A stretch of 36,498 nt of DNA from assembly GCF_041601295.1 (NCBI RefSeq), contig NZ_JBFIII010000014.1:1-36498 (forward strand). The letters are read 5' to 3'. A model generated the notes under the pieces. The model made no database searches and had not been told where the DNA came from. It worked only from the letters and a program-made list of their open reading frames with translations. Positions 1 through 6,000 of this stretch are shown piece after piece. The position numbers and the translations under genes were made by a program. The stretch's first letter is position 1. Each line of letters starts with the position of its first letter. This DNA comes from Immundisolibacter sp. (GTDB lineage Bacteria > Pseudomonadota > Gammaproteobacteria > Immundisolibacterales > Immundisolibacteraceae).

Positions 1-1
1 C

Positions 2-196
2 CAGCGCTGGCAGGAACTCGGCCTGCCGGCCCTGGAACTGAAAAAACCCTGGCACGGCTACGACCTTGGTTTCTGGTCAGAGCAATGCGAAACCGAAGCG
101 CAGATGGCCGTCGAAGGCCGGCATTACGAAATTGGCGAAGCCGCCAAACTGCGCCGCGTGAAGGCGACGGATGAGAACACGGGCGGGGTGACGTGA
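2..196 (+). CDS. UbiD-family decarboxylase, C-terminal end (partial)
   Basis: An open frame enters from the left edge and stops at TGA 194-196, leaving the last 64 residues. It contains the stretch LGLPALELKKPWHGYDLG followed by W and an amphipathic region ending in charged residues. This resembles the C-terminal end of UbiD-family (prenylated-FMN-dependent) aromatic acid decarboxylases, where a P-W-x-G-Y segment near the end is common. UbiD-type enzymes carboxylate or decarboxylate aromatic rings, which fits the aromatic-catabolism genes elsewhere in the window. The N-terminus and all catalytic residues lie outside the window, so the family call rests on the tail alone and the substrate cannot be inferred. 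Confidence 0.55.
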   Translation, partial: QRWQELGLPALELKKPWHGYDLGFWSEQCETEAQMAVEGRHYEIGEAAKLRRVKATDENTGGVT

Positions 197-217
197 CGGG
201 ATACGGTCGCAGCGGCA

Positions 218-244
218 GGATGGGCGGGGCGCAGCGAAACCCAT
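218..244 (+). repeat. Short dispersed GC-rich repeat, copy 1
   Basis: A stretch of the form ggatgggc...gcgcag...ccca resembles the one at 1127-1155. The two lie on either side of the integron cassette pair. Such short imperfect repeats are common between genes in high-GC proteobacteria. Only two copies are visible here, so it is not clear whether they mark the edges of the cassette insertion. Confidence 0.4.
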
Positions 245-358
245 CGATTCCGTGTGACCATTGGCGCCCTGCTTGCCAGCTTGGGGCACGCGTTGCATGT
301 GGGGGACGATGGTTTACGGCCGAGGCCTCCACCCAACAGCGGGCTTATAGGAGGCAGC

Positions 359-505
359 ATGGCGAAACTCATTGGCATTGTGGTTGCACTCGCAGTATTC
401 AGTGTTTGGATGAGCGTGGTAGGTAATCCTCACGTGGTTGAAACCGCCTTTTCTAAACCAAGTTCAGTAAAAATTGCTCCAGGCAAAACTTACTGGAAAC
501 ACTAG
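359..505 (+). CDS. Small single-pass membrane or secreted protein in an integron cassette
   Basis: A 48-residue protein starting MAKLIGIVVALAVFSVWMSV. The ATG at 359 follows an excellent Shine-Dalgarno (aggagg at 349-354). This start is preferred over the longer frame from 254, whose extra residues are proline/arginine-rich and not protein-like. Residues 4-20 form a hydrophobic segment, either a membrane anchor or a signal sequence. The remaining 28 residues are polar (GNPHVVETAFSKPSSVK) and would be extracytoplasmic. The TAG stop directly abuts the R'' core of an attC site (506-512), the normal layout of an integron cassette. I do not recognise a family. The base composition is visibly more A/T-rich than that of the flanking genes. 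Confidence 0.6.
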   Translation: MAKLIGIVVALAVFSVWMSVVGNPHVVETAFSKPSSVKIAPGKTYWKH

Positions 506-586
506 GCCTAACATGGCGCTCAAGAACGCTCACTTTGTTCGCTGGGACGCACCAAAAGCGGCGCACCCCTTAGCTTGGCGTTATGC
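506..586 (+). repeat. Integron attC recombination site 1
   Basis: The R'' core GCCTAAC (506-512) fits the attC consensus RYYYAAC. It is matched 68 bases later by the R' core GTTATGC (580-586), where cassettes are cut between G and TT. The 81-bp interval has complementary flanks (gcttggcg near R' against the bases after R'') typical of the folded attC hairpin. It sits immediately after the stop codon at 505 and immediately before the next cassette gene. The left core is a less perfect partner of R' than in site 2. Confidence 0.75.
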
Positions 587-604
587 CGAAAAGGAACAAC
601 GGCA

Positions 605-841
605 GTGAAGACAACGAAATACTTCCAGGTGACCCGGGTTAGGCCGGATCGAGAGATAATCAAGGACGAATGGATTCAGCACGTTGTCCAATTCCCTGAG
701 AAAGAGCGCATACAGGCAGACGCTCGAATAAGGCGATGGGCTAGAATTGAAGGAATGGAAAATCGGTATCTGCGAGTAATCCTGTTGCCGGACGGAGAAA
801 CCGTGCACAACGCATTTTTTGATAGAGGGTATAAGCAATGA
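605..841 (+). CDS. Putative toxin-like protein paired with a DUF2283 protein
   Basis: A 78-residue protein starting at GTG 605, behind an aagga Shine-Dalgarno (590-594). An in-frame TTG at 575 lies inside the attC site and is unlikely to be the start. The sequence (KTTKYFQVTRVRPDREII, EWIQHVV, RRWARIEG, YLRVILLPDGETVHNAFFDR) matches from memory a family of small RelE-like or DUF4258-like proteins with ...EWI..., ...RI.RW..I... and ...YLRV.L.DG.T.HNAF.DR signatures. These are often encoded just before a DUF2283 gene. The ATGA overlap (838-841) with the next gene implies translational coupling. A toxin role is inferred from the gene pairing and cassette location, not shown. Confidence 0.6.
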   Translation: MKTTKYFQVTRVRPDREIIKDEWIQHVVQFPEKERIQADARIRRWARIEGMENRYLRVILLPDGETVHNAFFDRGYKQ

Positions 842-1035
842 AAGTCAGCTACTTCGAAGACACCGATACGCTATATATCGAGTTCCGCGCTAGTGGCATA
901 GCGGAGTCCAAAGATCTCGATGAGAACACTATTCTTGATGTCGACGCAACTGGCAACGTCTGTGCAATTACGTTCGAGCATGCAAGCCAGCGAACCGACG
1001 TAAGTCATCTTATTGTTGAAGGCATTGCGGCATAA
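838..1035 (+). CDS. DUF2283 family protein (putative antitoxin partner)
   Basis: A 65-residue protein beginning MKVSYFEDTDTLYIEF, the characteristic DUF2283 opening (K-x-x-Y-x-x-x-x-D-x-L-Y-I). A D-E-N-x-I-L-D-V-D-A-x-G strand follows, then ITFEHAS. Its ATG overlaps the stop of the upstream gene by four bases. The stop TAA (1033-1035) is made of bases of the attC R'' core, so gene and recombination site are fused as in a typical cassette. DUF2283 proteins are widely found as the second gene of toxin/antitoxin-like pairs. That role here is inferred from layout. The full length matches the family. Confidence 0.7.
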   Translation: MKVSYFEDTDTLYIEFRASGIAESKDLDENTILDVDATGNVCAITFEHASQRTDVSHLIVEGIAA

Positions 1036-1089
1036 CCAGCCCATCCAGCCGACGCCAAAAAGCGGCGCGGCTGATGGTCGGCGTTATGC
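1030..1089 (+). repeat. Integron attC recombination site 2
   Basis: The R'' core GCATAAC (1030-1036) is the exact reverse complement of the R' core GTTATGC (1083-1089). Inside, ccatccagccgacgcc (1041-1056) pairs with ggcgcggctgatgg (1064-1077) except for single unpaired bases, the extrahelical bases that integrases read. A short A-rich loop lies in the middle. The total length of 60 bp and the position overlapping the stop codon of the cassette gene are canonical. The R' core is identical to that of attC 1. Confidence 0.85.
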
Positions 1090-1126
1090 CTCACGATGGT
1101 TGCTTTTCCTAAACAAATAGCGAGCC

Positions 1127-1155
1127 GTGGGATGGGCAGAGCGCAGAGTGCCCAC
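1127..1155 (+). repeat. Short dispersed GC-rich repeat, copy 2 (imperfect hairpin)
   Basis: A gtggg...cccac stretch with the same ggatgggc...gcgcag core as the copy at 218-244. The outer five bases can form a stem. It lies in the 214-bp gap between the second attC site and the PAP2 gene, where I see no other feature. Confidence 0.4.
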
Positions 1156-1249
1156 GCGGATGTTGTTACGGCTGGCAACGTGTCTCAATTGTGCGCAAAC
1201 AAATGAACGGGTCTCGAACCACTGGGCCTTTGATGGCGGCGCATAGGGG

Positions 1250-1978
1250 GTGAACTCGGTCAATTCGACAGAAAACCAGCGTGGGCGCGCGGCGCTTTTC
1301 CCACCCTACTGCGGCTTGCTCAGGACCCACCTGCTTTATCCCCTACTGGCGTTCCTGGTTGTGGCCGGACTGGTCGAATATTTTCACTGGGACCTGGCGC
1401 TCGCCGATTTTCTGTATCGCCTGGAAGGCGATCACTGGGCGCTAAAAAGGCACGTTCTGACCTCCACCATCGTCCACGAATATGGACGTCATCTGGTGCA
1501 ACTGCTGGTCTTGGCAGTGGTCGGGTTGATCATCCGTGATTGGCGGGCAGGTCGCGAACGCCAGCGTGCCGCTGACCTGTACTTGTTGGCCTGCTTTGCC
1601 GTTACCACGCTGACGGTGTCCCTGCTCCGGCATCTCACGCACGTCACCTGCCCATGGGACTTGTCGCGCTATGGCGGGGAGCTGGCTTACGTGCCCATCT
1701 TTTCGCCCTTGCCGCCCGGTAAGGAGGCTGGCGTCTGTTTTCCAGCCGGCCACGCCAGCAGTGCCTATGCGTGGGTGGCGCTTTATTACTACTTTCGCGT
1801 TGTCTCCCCGCGGTACCGGTGGTATGGCCTGGCATTTGGGCTGGCGCTTGGTCTGGTCTTCGACATAGGCCAGCAATTGCGTGGTGCGCACTTTTTTTCC
1901 CACGGCCTGTGGACGCTGGGCATTGCCTGGTGCGTTGCTACCGGCGGGTATCTGCTTACCCTGAACAGAAAAACGTAG
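1250..1978 (+). CDS. PAP2-family phosphatase, integral membrane
   Basis: A 242-residue protein from GTG 1250 with about five to six hydrophobic segments (near residues 27-43, 80-98, 110-125, 170-185, 190-208, 220-236). The PAP2 phosphatase motifs appear as CPWDLSRYGG, CFPAGHASSAYAW (the P-x-G-H motif with the acid/base His) and LRGAHFFSHGLWT (motif R-G-A-H-F-x-S-H with the nucleophilic His). The usual Asp/other residue after the last His is Gly here, as in some lipid-A or undecaprenyl-type relatives. The likely role is dephosphorylation of a lipid phosphate at the membrane. The stop TAG (1976-1978) lies inside a REP element, so the last residues may have been rewritten by REP insertion. A degraded inverted copy of its 3' end lies at 2177-2265. 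Confidence 0.8.
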   Translation: MNSVNSTENQRGRAALFPPYCGLLRTHLLYPLLAFLVVAGLVEYFHWDLALADFLYRLEGDHWALKRHVLTSTIVHEYGRHLVQLLVLAVVGLIIRDWRAGRERQRAADLYLLACFAVTTLTVSLLRHLTHVTCPWDLSRYGGELAYVPIFSPLPPGKEAGVCFPAGHASSAYAWVALYYYFRVVSPRYRWYGLAFGLALGLVFDIGQQLRGAHFFSHGLWTLGIAWCVATGGYLLTLNRKT

Positions 1979-2009
1979 CCTGGATGAAGCGTAGCGGAAT
2001 CCGGGGTTC
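1975..2009 (+). repeat. REP element A
   Basis: Begins gtagcctggatg and ends gcggaatccggggttc. It shares this sequence with copies B, C and D around the nearby RAYT gene. It overlaps and supplies the stop codon of the PAP2 gene. REP sequences of this kind are the substrates of RAYT-type Y1 transposases. Confidence 0.8.
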
Positions 2010-2076
2010 CGTCATTCCCATAATCGACCGCTCCTTTTACGTCCCGATTGGGCGGGACAATGATCTGGCATGGATT
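2010..2076 (-). pseudogene. Remnant of a RAYT 3' end
   Basis: After REP A the plus strand reads cgtcattcccataatcgacc ... gggcgggacaatg. It resembles the sequence following REP C at 2301-2376, which is the 3' end of the RAYT gene. On the minus strand the conserved stretch is C-Q-I-I-V-P-P here against R-Q-D-I-V-P-P in the RAYT. It is therefore a diverged second copy of a RAYT tail adjoining REP A in the same relative orientation. It is seen by eye; an alignment would fix its limits. Confidence 0.5.
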
Positions 2077-2145
2077 TTCCAAATGCTCTTTTAACTTGCG
2101 CTACTGCCGACGGTGATTTGGTGTTGGCTGGCCATGGGGGATTCT

Positions 2146-2176
2146 CCCGGATTCCGCTACGCTGCATCCAGGCTAC
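2146..2176 (-). repeat. REP element B (inverted)
   Basis: cccggattccgc...catccaggctac is the reverse complement of REP A with few differences. It forms an inverted pair with REP A and REP C, the usual BIME-like arrangement. Confidence 0.75.
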
Positions 2177-2265
2177 ATCTATCATCGGACTGAGTAGACA
2201 CCCGTTGGTACCGACGCACCAGGCCATGTCCAGCGTCCACACGCCATGGAAAAAGAAATCCAAAC
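2177..2265 (-). pseudogene. Displaced inverted fragment of the PAP2 3' end
   Basis: The minus-strand translation reads FFFHGVWTLDMAWCVGTNG, against FFSHGLWTLGIAWCVATGG at the C-terminus of the PAP2 protein at 1250-1978. The DNA is also clearly similar (gtgtggacgctgg shared). The fragment is joined to REP B exactly as the intact gene is joined to REP A. This is a diverged, truncated relative of the PAP2 gene end with no start or catalytic core, enclosed between two REPs. Confidence 0.65.
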
Positions 2266-2300
2266 GTAGCCTGGATGCAGCGCAGCGGAATCCGGGGTTC
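2266..2300 (+). repeat. REP element C
   Basis: Same orientation and nearly the same sequence as REP A (gtagcctggatgcagcgcag, then cggaatccggggttc). It lies just beyond the 3' end of the RAYT pseudogene. Confidence 0.8.
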
Positions 2301-2302
2301 GA

Positions 2303-2824
2303 TTACTCCCCGAATCGGCCCTCGTCTATATTGGCGGCCCAGTCGGGCGGAACAATGTCCTGCCGGATGTATCTGTGCAGGGATGTCCAAGGCCAGTCCA
2401 CGGGCCGCTCGACCAGGTCGTGCCTGACCGGGTTGAAGTGGATGTAATCGACATGACGGGCGAAGTCCGTGTCGTCCCGAATCAGGTGCTCTCAAAATCG
2501 GCGCTGCCACAGGCCGTATTCCCCTTTCCGGTCGGCGTGCAGAGGCACTCCGCGTTCGCGCATGGCTCGGGTAAAGCCCGCCTTGATCGCACGCCAGCGC
2601 CCGGAATAATCCTGATCGTCCGGCGGCAGGGTCCAGATGGCGTGAATGTGATCGGGCAACACGGCCATCGCGTCGATGCGAAACGGCCTCGCTCGCCTGG
2701 TGGTTTGCAGGGCTTCGCGAAGGGCTGCGATCTGCTCAACCAGAATGCCTGAGCGGCGGTCCCGCAGGGTGACCGTGAAGAAATAGCTTGCTCCGGGGAC
2801 GGTGGCGCGGCGGTAGTTCACCAT
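2303..2824 (-). pseudogene. REP-associated tyrosine transposase (RAYT), interrupted by one nonsense codon
   Basis: The minus strand from ATG 2824 encodes MVNYRRATVPGASYFFTVTL, the HUH motif in VLPDHIHAIWTLP, and GEYGLWQRRF before a TGA at 2492-2494. The same frame then continues with EHLIRDD, the YIHFNPV box, and DWPWTSLHRY to TAA 2303-2305. RAYTs read WQ-x-RFWEHLIRDD here, so the TGA replaces the conserved Trp (TGG to TGA). Apart from that codon all 173 positions look intact. Y1/HUH transposases of this family nick and mobilise REP elements, and two REPs flank this gene (C downstream, D upstream). The mutation looks recent because no further damage is visible. Confidence 0.85.
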
Positions 2825-2836
2825 GGGTGATGAAGA

Positions 2837-2866
2837 CCCGGACTTCGCTGCGCTGCATCCAGGCTA
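2837..2866 (-). repeat. REP element D (inverted)
   Basis: cccggacttcgctgcgctgc then atccaggctac, the inverse of REP C, 12 bases upstream of the RAYT start. With REP C it brackets the transposase gene in inverted orientation. Confidence 0.75.
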
Positions 2867-2879
2867 CATGGCTTGAAAT

Positions 2880-4019
2880 TCAGCGCTGCGAGCGAAAGCA
2901 GGCGCGCACTTCGTCCACGAACACCTGTGGGCGTTCCAGGGCGGCGAAATGCCCACCCTTGTCCAGCTCGTTCCAGTGAATCAAATTGCTGTAATGGCGC
3001 TCGGCCCAGCGCCGGGAGGCGCGAAAGATTTCCTTCGGAAAGATGCTGACGCCGGTCGGCAGCTCGATTTCAAACCGCGACAGGCTGCTGAAGCTTTCCC
3101 AGTACAGCCTGGCAGACGACGCGGCGCTGGCCGTGCACCAGTACAGCATGATGTTGTCGAGCATTTCGTCGCGGGTCAGCACGTTTTCCGGGTGGCCGTC
3201 GCAATCGGTCCAGGCCCAGAACTTTTCCAGAATCCACGCCGCCTGGCCGCTGGGTGAGTCGACCAGGCCGTAACCCAGCGTCTGCGGGCGGGTGCTTTGC
3301 TGTTTCGAGTAGCCGGAGTCCTTGTCGACGTAGTACTGCATGGCGGCCAGGGCGCCCTGCTCCAGGGACGACAGGTCGTGCATGGTGGCCGGGTCCGGCT
3401 CCACGATCGGCATGTTGATGTGGATGGCCTGACAGTTGCCCAGGTTTTGCTGGCCAATCGAGGCGGTGACCGCGGCGCCCCAGTCGCCGCCCTGGGCGAA
3501 ATAGGTGGGATAGCCGAGTCGGAGCATCAGGGCGTTCCACGCCCCGGCGATCTTCTCGATACCCCAGCCGGTGTGCGCCGGCTTGCCGGAAAAGCCGTAG
3601 CCGGGCAGGGCAGGGCAGACGACGTGGAAGGCATCGGCCGCGTTGCCGCCGTGAGCGACCGGGTCTACCAGCGGTTCGATCACCTTGTGAAACTCGACGA
3701 TGGAGCCGGGCCAGCCGTGGGTAATCAGCAGCGGCTTCGCCTGCGGGTGCGGCGAGTGCTGGTGAATGAAGTGGATGTCGAGGTCGTCGAGCTTGGTCAT
3801 GAACTGGTCGAAGCGATTCAGGCGCCGTTCGCTGGCGCGCCAGTCGTAGCCTTCCCGCCAGTAGCGGCACACGTCCTGCACGTACGCCAGCGGCGCGCCC
3901 TGGGACCAGTCGTCGACGGTTTCCTGTTCCGGCCAGCGGGTGTCGGCAAGACGACGGTGCAGGTCCGCGATGACTGCATCATCGACGTGGATGGCAAAGG
4001 GAGTGATGGTGTTGTTCAT
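2880..4019 (-). CDS. Epoxide hydrolase, alpha/beta-hydrolase fold
   Basis: A 379-residue protein. The start at 4019 is chosen over the ATG at 4043 because a GAGG Shine-Dalgarno sits just before it and the extra residues look non-coding. The N-terminal EHN domain (about 5-110) has the typical RLADTRWP segment. The oxyanion-hole motif HGWPGS is at 101-106, the nucleophile Asp179 in GGDWG, and the catalytic His357 in GGHFAALE. Epoxide hydrolases of this group open epoxides to vicinal diols in the cytosol, useful for arene oxides or epoxides from monooxygenation. It reads in the same direction as, and 32 bp after, the carboxymuconolactone decarboxylase-like gene, probably as one operon. The pair diverges from the Rieske gene at 4532. 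The length is normal for the family. Confidence 0.88.
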   Translation of the reverse strand: MNNTITPFAIHVDDAVIADLHRRLADTRWPEQETVDDWSQGAPLAYVQDVCRYWREGYDWRASERRLNRFDQFMTKLDDLDIHFIHQHSPHPQAKPLLITHGWPGSIVEFHKVIEPLVDPVAHGGNAADAFHVVCPALPGYGFSGKPAHTGWGIEKIAGAWNALMLRLGYPTYFAQGGDWGAAVTASIGQQNLGNCQAIHINMPIVEPDPATMHDLSSLEQGALAAMQYYVDKDSGYSKQQSTRPQTLGYGLVDSPSGQAAWILEKFWAWTDCDGHPENVLTRDEMLDNIMLYWCTASAASSARLYWESFSSLSRFEIELPTGVSIFPKEIFRASRRWAERHYSNLIHWNELDKGGHFAALERPQVFVDEVRACFRSQR

Positions 4020-4051
4020 GGCGACCTCGCGCGACTGTGACAAGCTGCGGC

Positions 4052-4384
4052 TTACAGGCTACCGAAGCCCGCGCCGCGCATTTCGTGGAAGACACCCGAC
4101 GCGGTGGCCAGGCCACCGGTACCGCACAGGGCGGCGATGACGCCGAGCGCTTCGTCGAGTTCGCGCTCGGTGGCGCCCGCTTGGCGGGCCATGTCGGCGA
4201 TATGCAGGCAACCGTTGGGGTGCCGCCCGGCGGCGTCGATGCCCAGCGCGATCAGCAGCTTGATCTTGAGTGGCAGTTCGCCGGGCGCGAAGGCGGCGGC
4301 GAACAACTGGGCTACGGCGTCGCCCACCTCGGGCTGGCGGCTGCGCATGACATCGACGAAGCCGGGAGCAGGTACATTGGCCAT
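4052..4384 (-). CDS. Carboxymuconolactone decarboxylase / AhpD-like protein
   Basis: A 110-residue helical protein with the CMD-domain pattern: KIKLLIALGIDAAGR, then GCLHIADMARQAGATERELDEALGV, then a glycine-rich end. Members are either ring-cleavage lactone decarboxylases or AhpD-like thiol peroxidases. The AhpD CxxC pair is not present: only the second Cys (in N-G-C-L-H) is kept. A peroxidase cycle of the AhpD type is therefore unlikely. The gene heads a probable two-gene operon with the epoxide hydrolase, divergent from a Rieske oxygenase, so a role in aromatic catabolism is reasonable but not proved. The substrate is unknown. Confidence 0.75.
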   Translation of the reverse strand: MANVPAPGFVDVMRSRQPEVGDAVAQLFAAAFAPGELPLKIKLLIALGIDAAGRHPNGCLHIADMARQAGATERELDEALGVIAALCGTGGLATASGVFHEMRGAGFGSL

Positions 4385-4531
4385 CTATTGTGTTCCTCAG
4401 GTGCGGGCGGGAAATCGGAAATCACCACGATAATAGTCCCGCGCTCCCGTGTCCCCCAGAACTTCTATAACTGGGTAGCACTCGATACATAGCGCACCGA
4501 TCCCTTGGGAAACCTGCAAGGAGAAGCCCTC

Positions 4532-5875
4532 ATGAACAAACCGACAGACTTGCCGACACTGGCCAGCCCGGCGTCGTATATCCACGAGGGGGCCGATGAC
4601 GGCGCGTTCGCCGTCGACCGGCGTATCTTCACCGACCCGGCGCTGTTCGAACTGGAACTGGCGCACATCTTCGAGGGCACCTGGTTGTATCTGGCCCACG
4701 AAAGCCAGGTGCCGCGTCCAGGGGACTGGCTCGCTACCCACATGGGCCGCCGGCCGGTAGTGCTGATGCGCGGCGCCGATGGTCAGGTGCGGGGTTTCAT
4801 CAACGCCTGCGCTCATCGCGGTGCCAAGTTGTGCCGGACCAGCCGCGGCAATGCCAAATTCCTGACCTGCGCCTACCACGGCTGGGTGTTCGACAATCAG
4901 GGCCGCAACGTGGAGGTCAAGGACCAGGCGCTCGGGGCTTACCCAGCCGCGTTTACCGAGCGCGGGCGCGACCTGACCGCGCTGCCGCGTCTGGAGAGCT
5001 ACCGGGGCTTCCTGTTCGGCTCCCTGAACGCGGACGTGGCGGGTTTGCAGGAGCACCTCGCGGCGGCCAAAGGCGTCATCGACGCGCTGGTAGACCAGTC
5101 GCCGGATGGCCTGGAAGTGCTGCGTGGCAGCTCAACCTACACCTTTCGCGGCAACTGGAAAGTGCATGCCGAGAACGGTCTGGACGGTTATCACGTCAGC
5201 ACCGTCCATGCGAATTACATCGGCATGGTGATGCGCCGTGTGGCCGAGGGCGCGGTCGACCCGGTCAAGTCCATCGCCGACGACCGCATCATGGAGCAGG
5301 CCAGCGGCGCCTACGATCTTGGCAGCGGTCACGTCCTGGCCTGGTCGGGCGTGGCACAGCCGGAAAATCGCCCGCTGGCCGCCCAGCGGCCACGCCTGAC
5401 GGAACAGTTCGGCGCCGCCAAGACCGCTTGGATGATCGACCGTATCCGCAATATGCTGCTGTTTCCGAACATGTTTCTGATGGATCAGACATCGACCCAG
5501 ATTCGCGTGTTTCGGCCCTTGGCTCCGGATCTGACGCAAGTCCGCGTCTACTGCCTGGCACCCCGTGGCGAGACGCCGCAGGCCCGCCAACTGCGGGTGC
5601 GCCAGTTTGAGGATTTCTTCAATGCCACCGGCCTGGCGACCCCGGACGATCTGACCGAGTTCGAGGCCAGCCAGACGGGCTTTGCGGGCGCCGCCAGTAC
5701 CGGCCCGCAGTCCTATGCCCGCGGCGTGGGTCGCGCACAGCCCGGCGCTGATGCCCTGGCCGCTGGACTGGGCATCCAGCCGGTGCAAAGCAGTCCCAGC
5801 TTTCAGGACGAAACTCACCTGCCGGCTATTTTCCGCGAGTGGTTGCGTTTGTTGAGCGCCGCTGACCGCGGGTGA
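4532..5875 (+). CDS. Rieske ring-hydroxylating dioxygenase, alpha subunit (benzoate dioxygenase-like)
   Basis: A 447-residue protein. ATG 4532 follows an aaggag box (4518-4523), making it a better start than the upstream ATG at 4505. The Rieske 2Fe-2S ligands are C93-x-H95 (CAHRG) and C113-x2-H116 (CAYHGW). The mononuclear iron site is in ENGLDGYHVSTVH, with bridging D218, H221 and H226; the third ligand is probably the Asp in QFEDFFN. The opening (FTDPALFELELAHIFEG) and overall length match BenA/XylX-type alpha subunits, which dihydroxylate aromatic carboxylates. No beta subunit follows, which is unusual for this class. It is clearly paralogous to the protein at 34428. The substrate is not inferable from sequence alone. 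Confidence 0.9.
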   Translation: MNKPTDLPTLASPASYIHEGADDGAFAVDRRIFTDPALFELELAHIFEGTWLYLAHESQVPRPGDWLATHMGRRPVVLMRGADGQVRGFINACAHRGAKLCRTSRGNAKFLTCAYHGWVFDNQGRNVEVKDQALGAYPAAFTERGRDLTALPRLESYRGFLFGSLNADVAGLQEHLAAAKGVIDALVDQSPDGLEVLRGSSTYTFRGNWKVHAENGLDGYHVSTVHANYIGMVMRRVAEGAVDPVKSIADDRIMEQASGAYDLGSGHVLAWSGVAQPENRPLAAQRPRLTEQFGAAKTAWMIDRIRNMLLFPNMFLMDQTSTQIRVFRPLAPDLTQVRVYCLAPRGETPQARQLRVRQFEDFFNATGLATPDDLTEFEASQTGFAGAASTGPQSYARGVGRAQPGADALAAGLGIQPVQSSPSFQDETHLPAIFREWLRLLSAADRG

Positions 5876-6000
5876 TGCGAAAACGTAGTCCGGACGAGGT
5901 GCCTTTGCCTTTTGGGTTGGGGGGATATCCGAGCGCGGTCGCAGCAGGCAAACGCCAGTCGGTGCCGGAGCGAAAGTAGCCGTTTAAAAAGGCCGCTGAA

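Noticed and set aside
2492..2494. TGA in the RAYT gene as a selenocysteine or Trp codon
   Set aside because: Family members have Trp here, no Sec element is expected, and many other genes in the window use TGA as stop, so a simple nonsense mutation is more likely.
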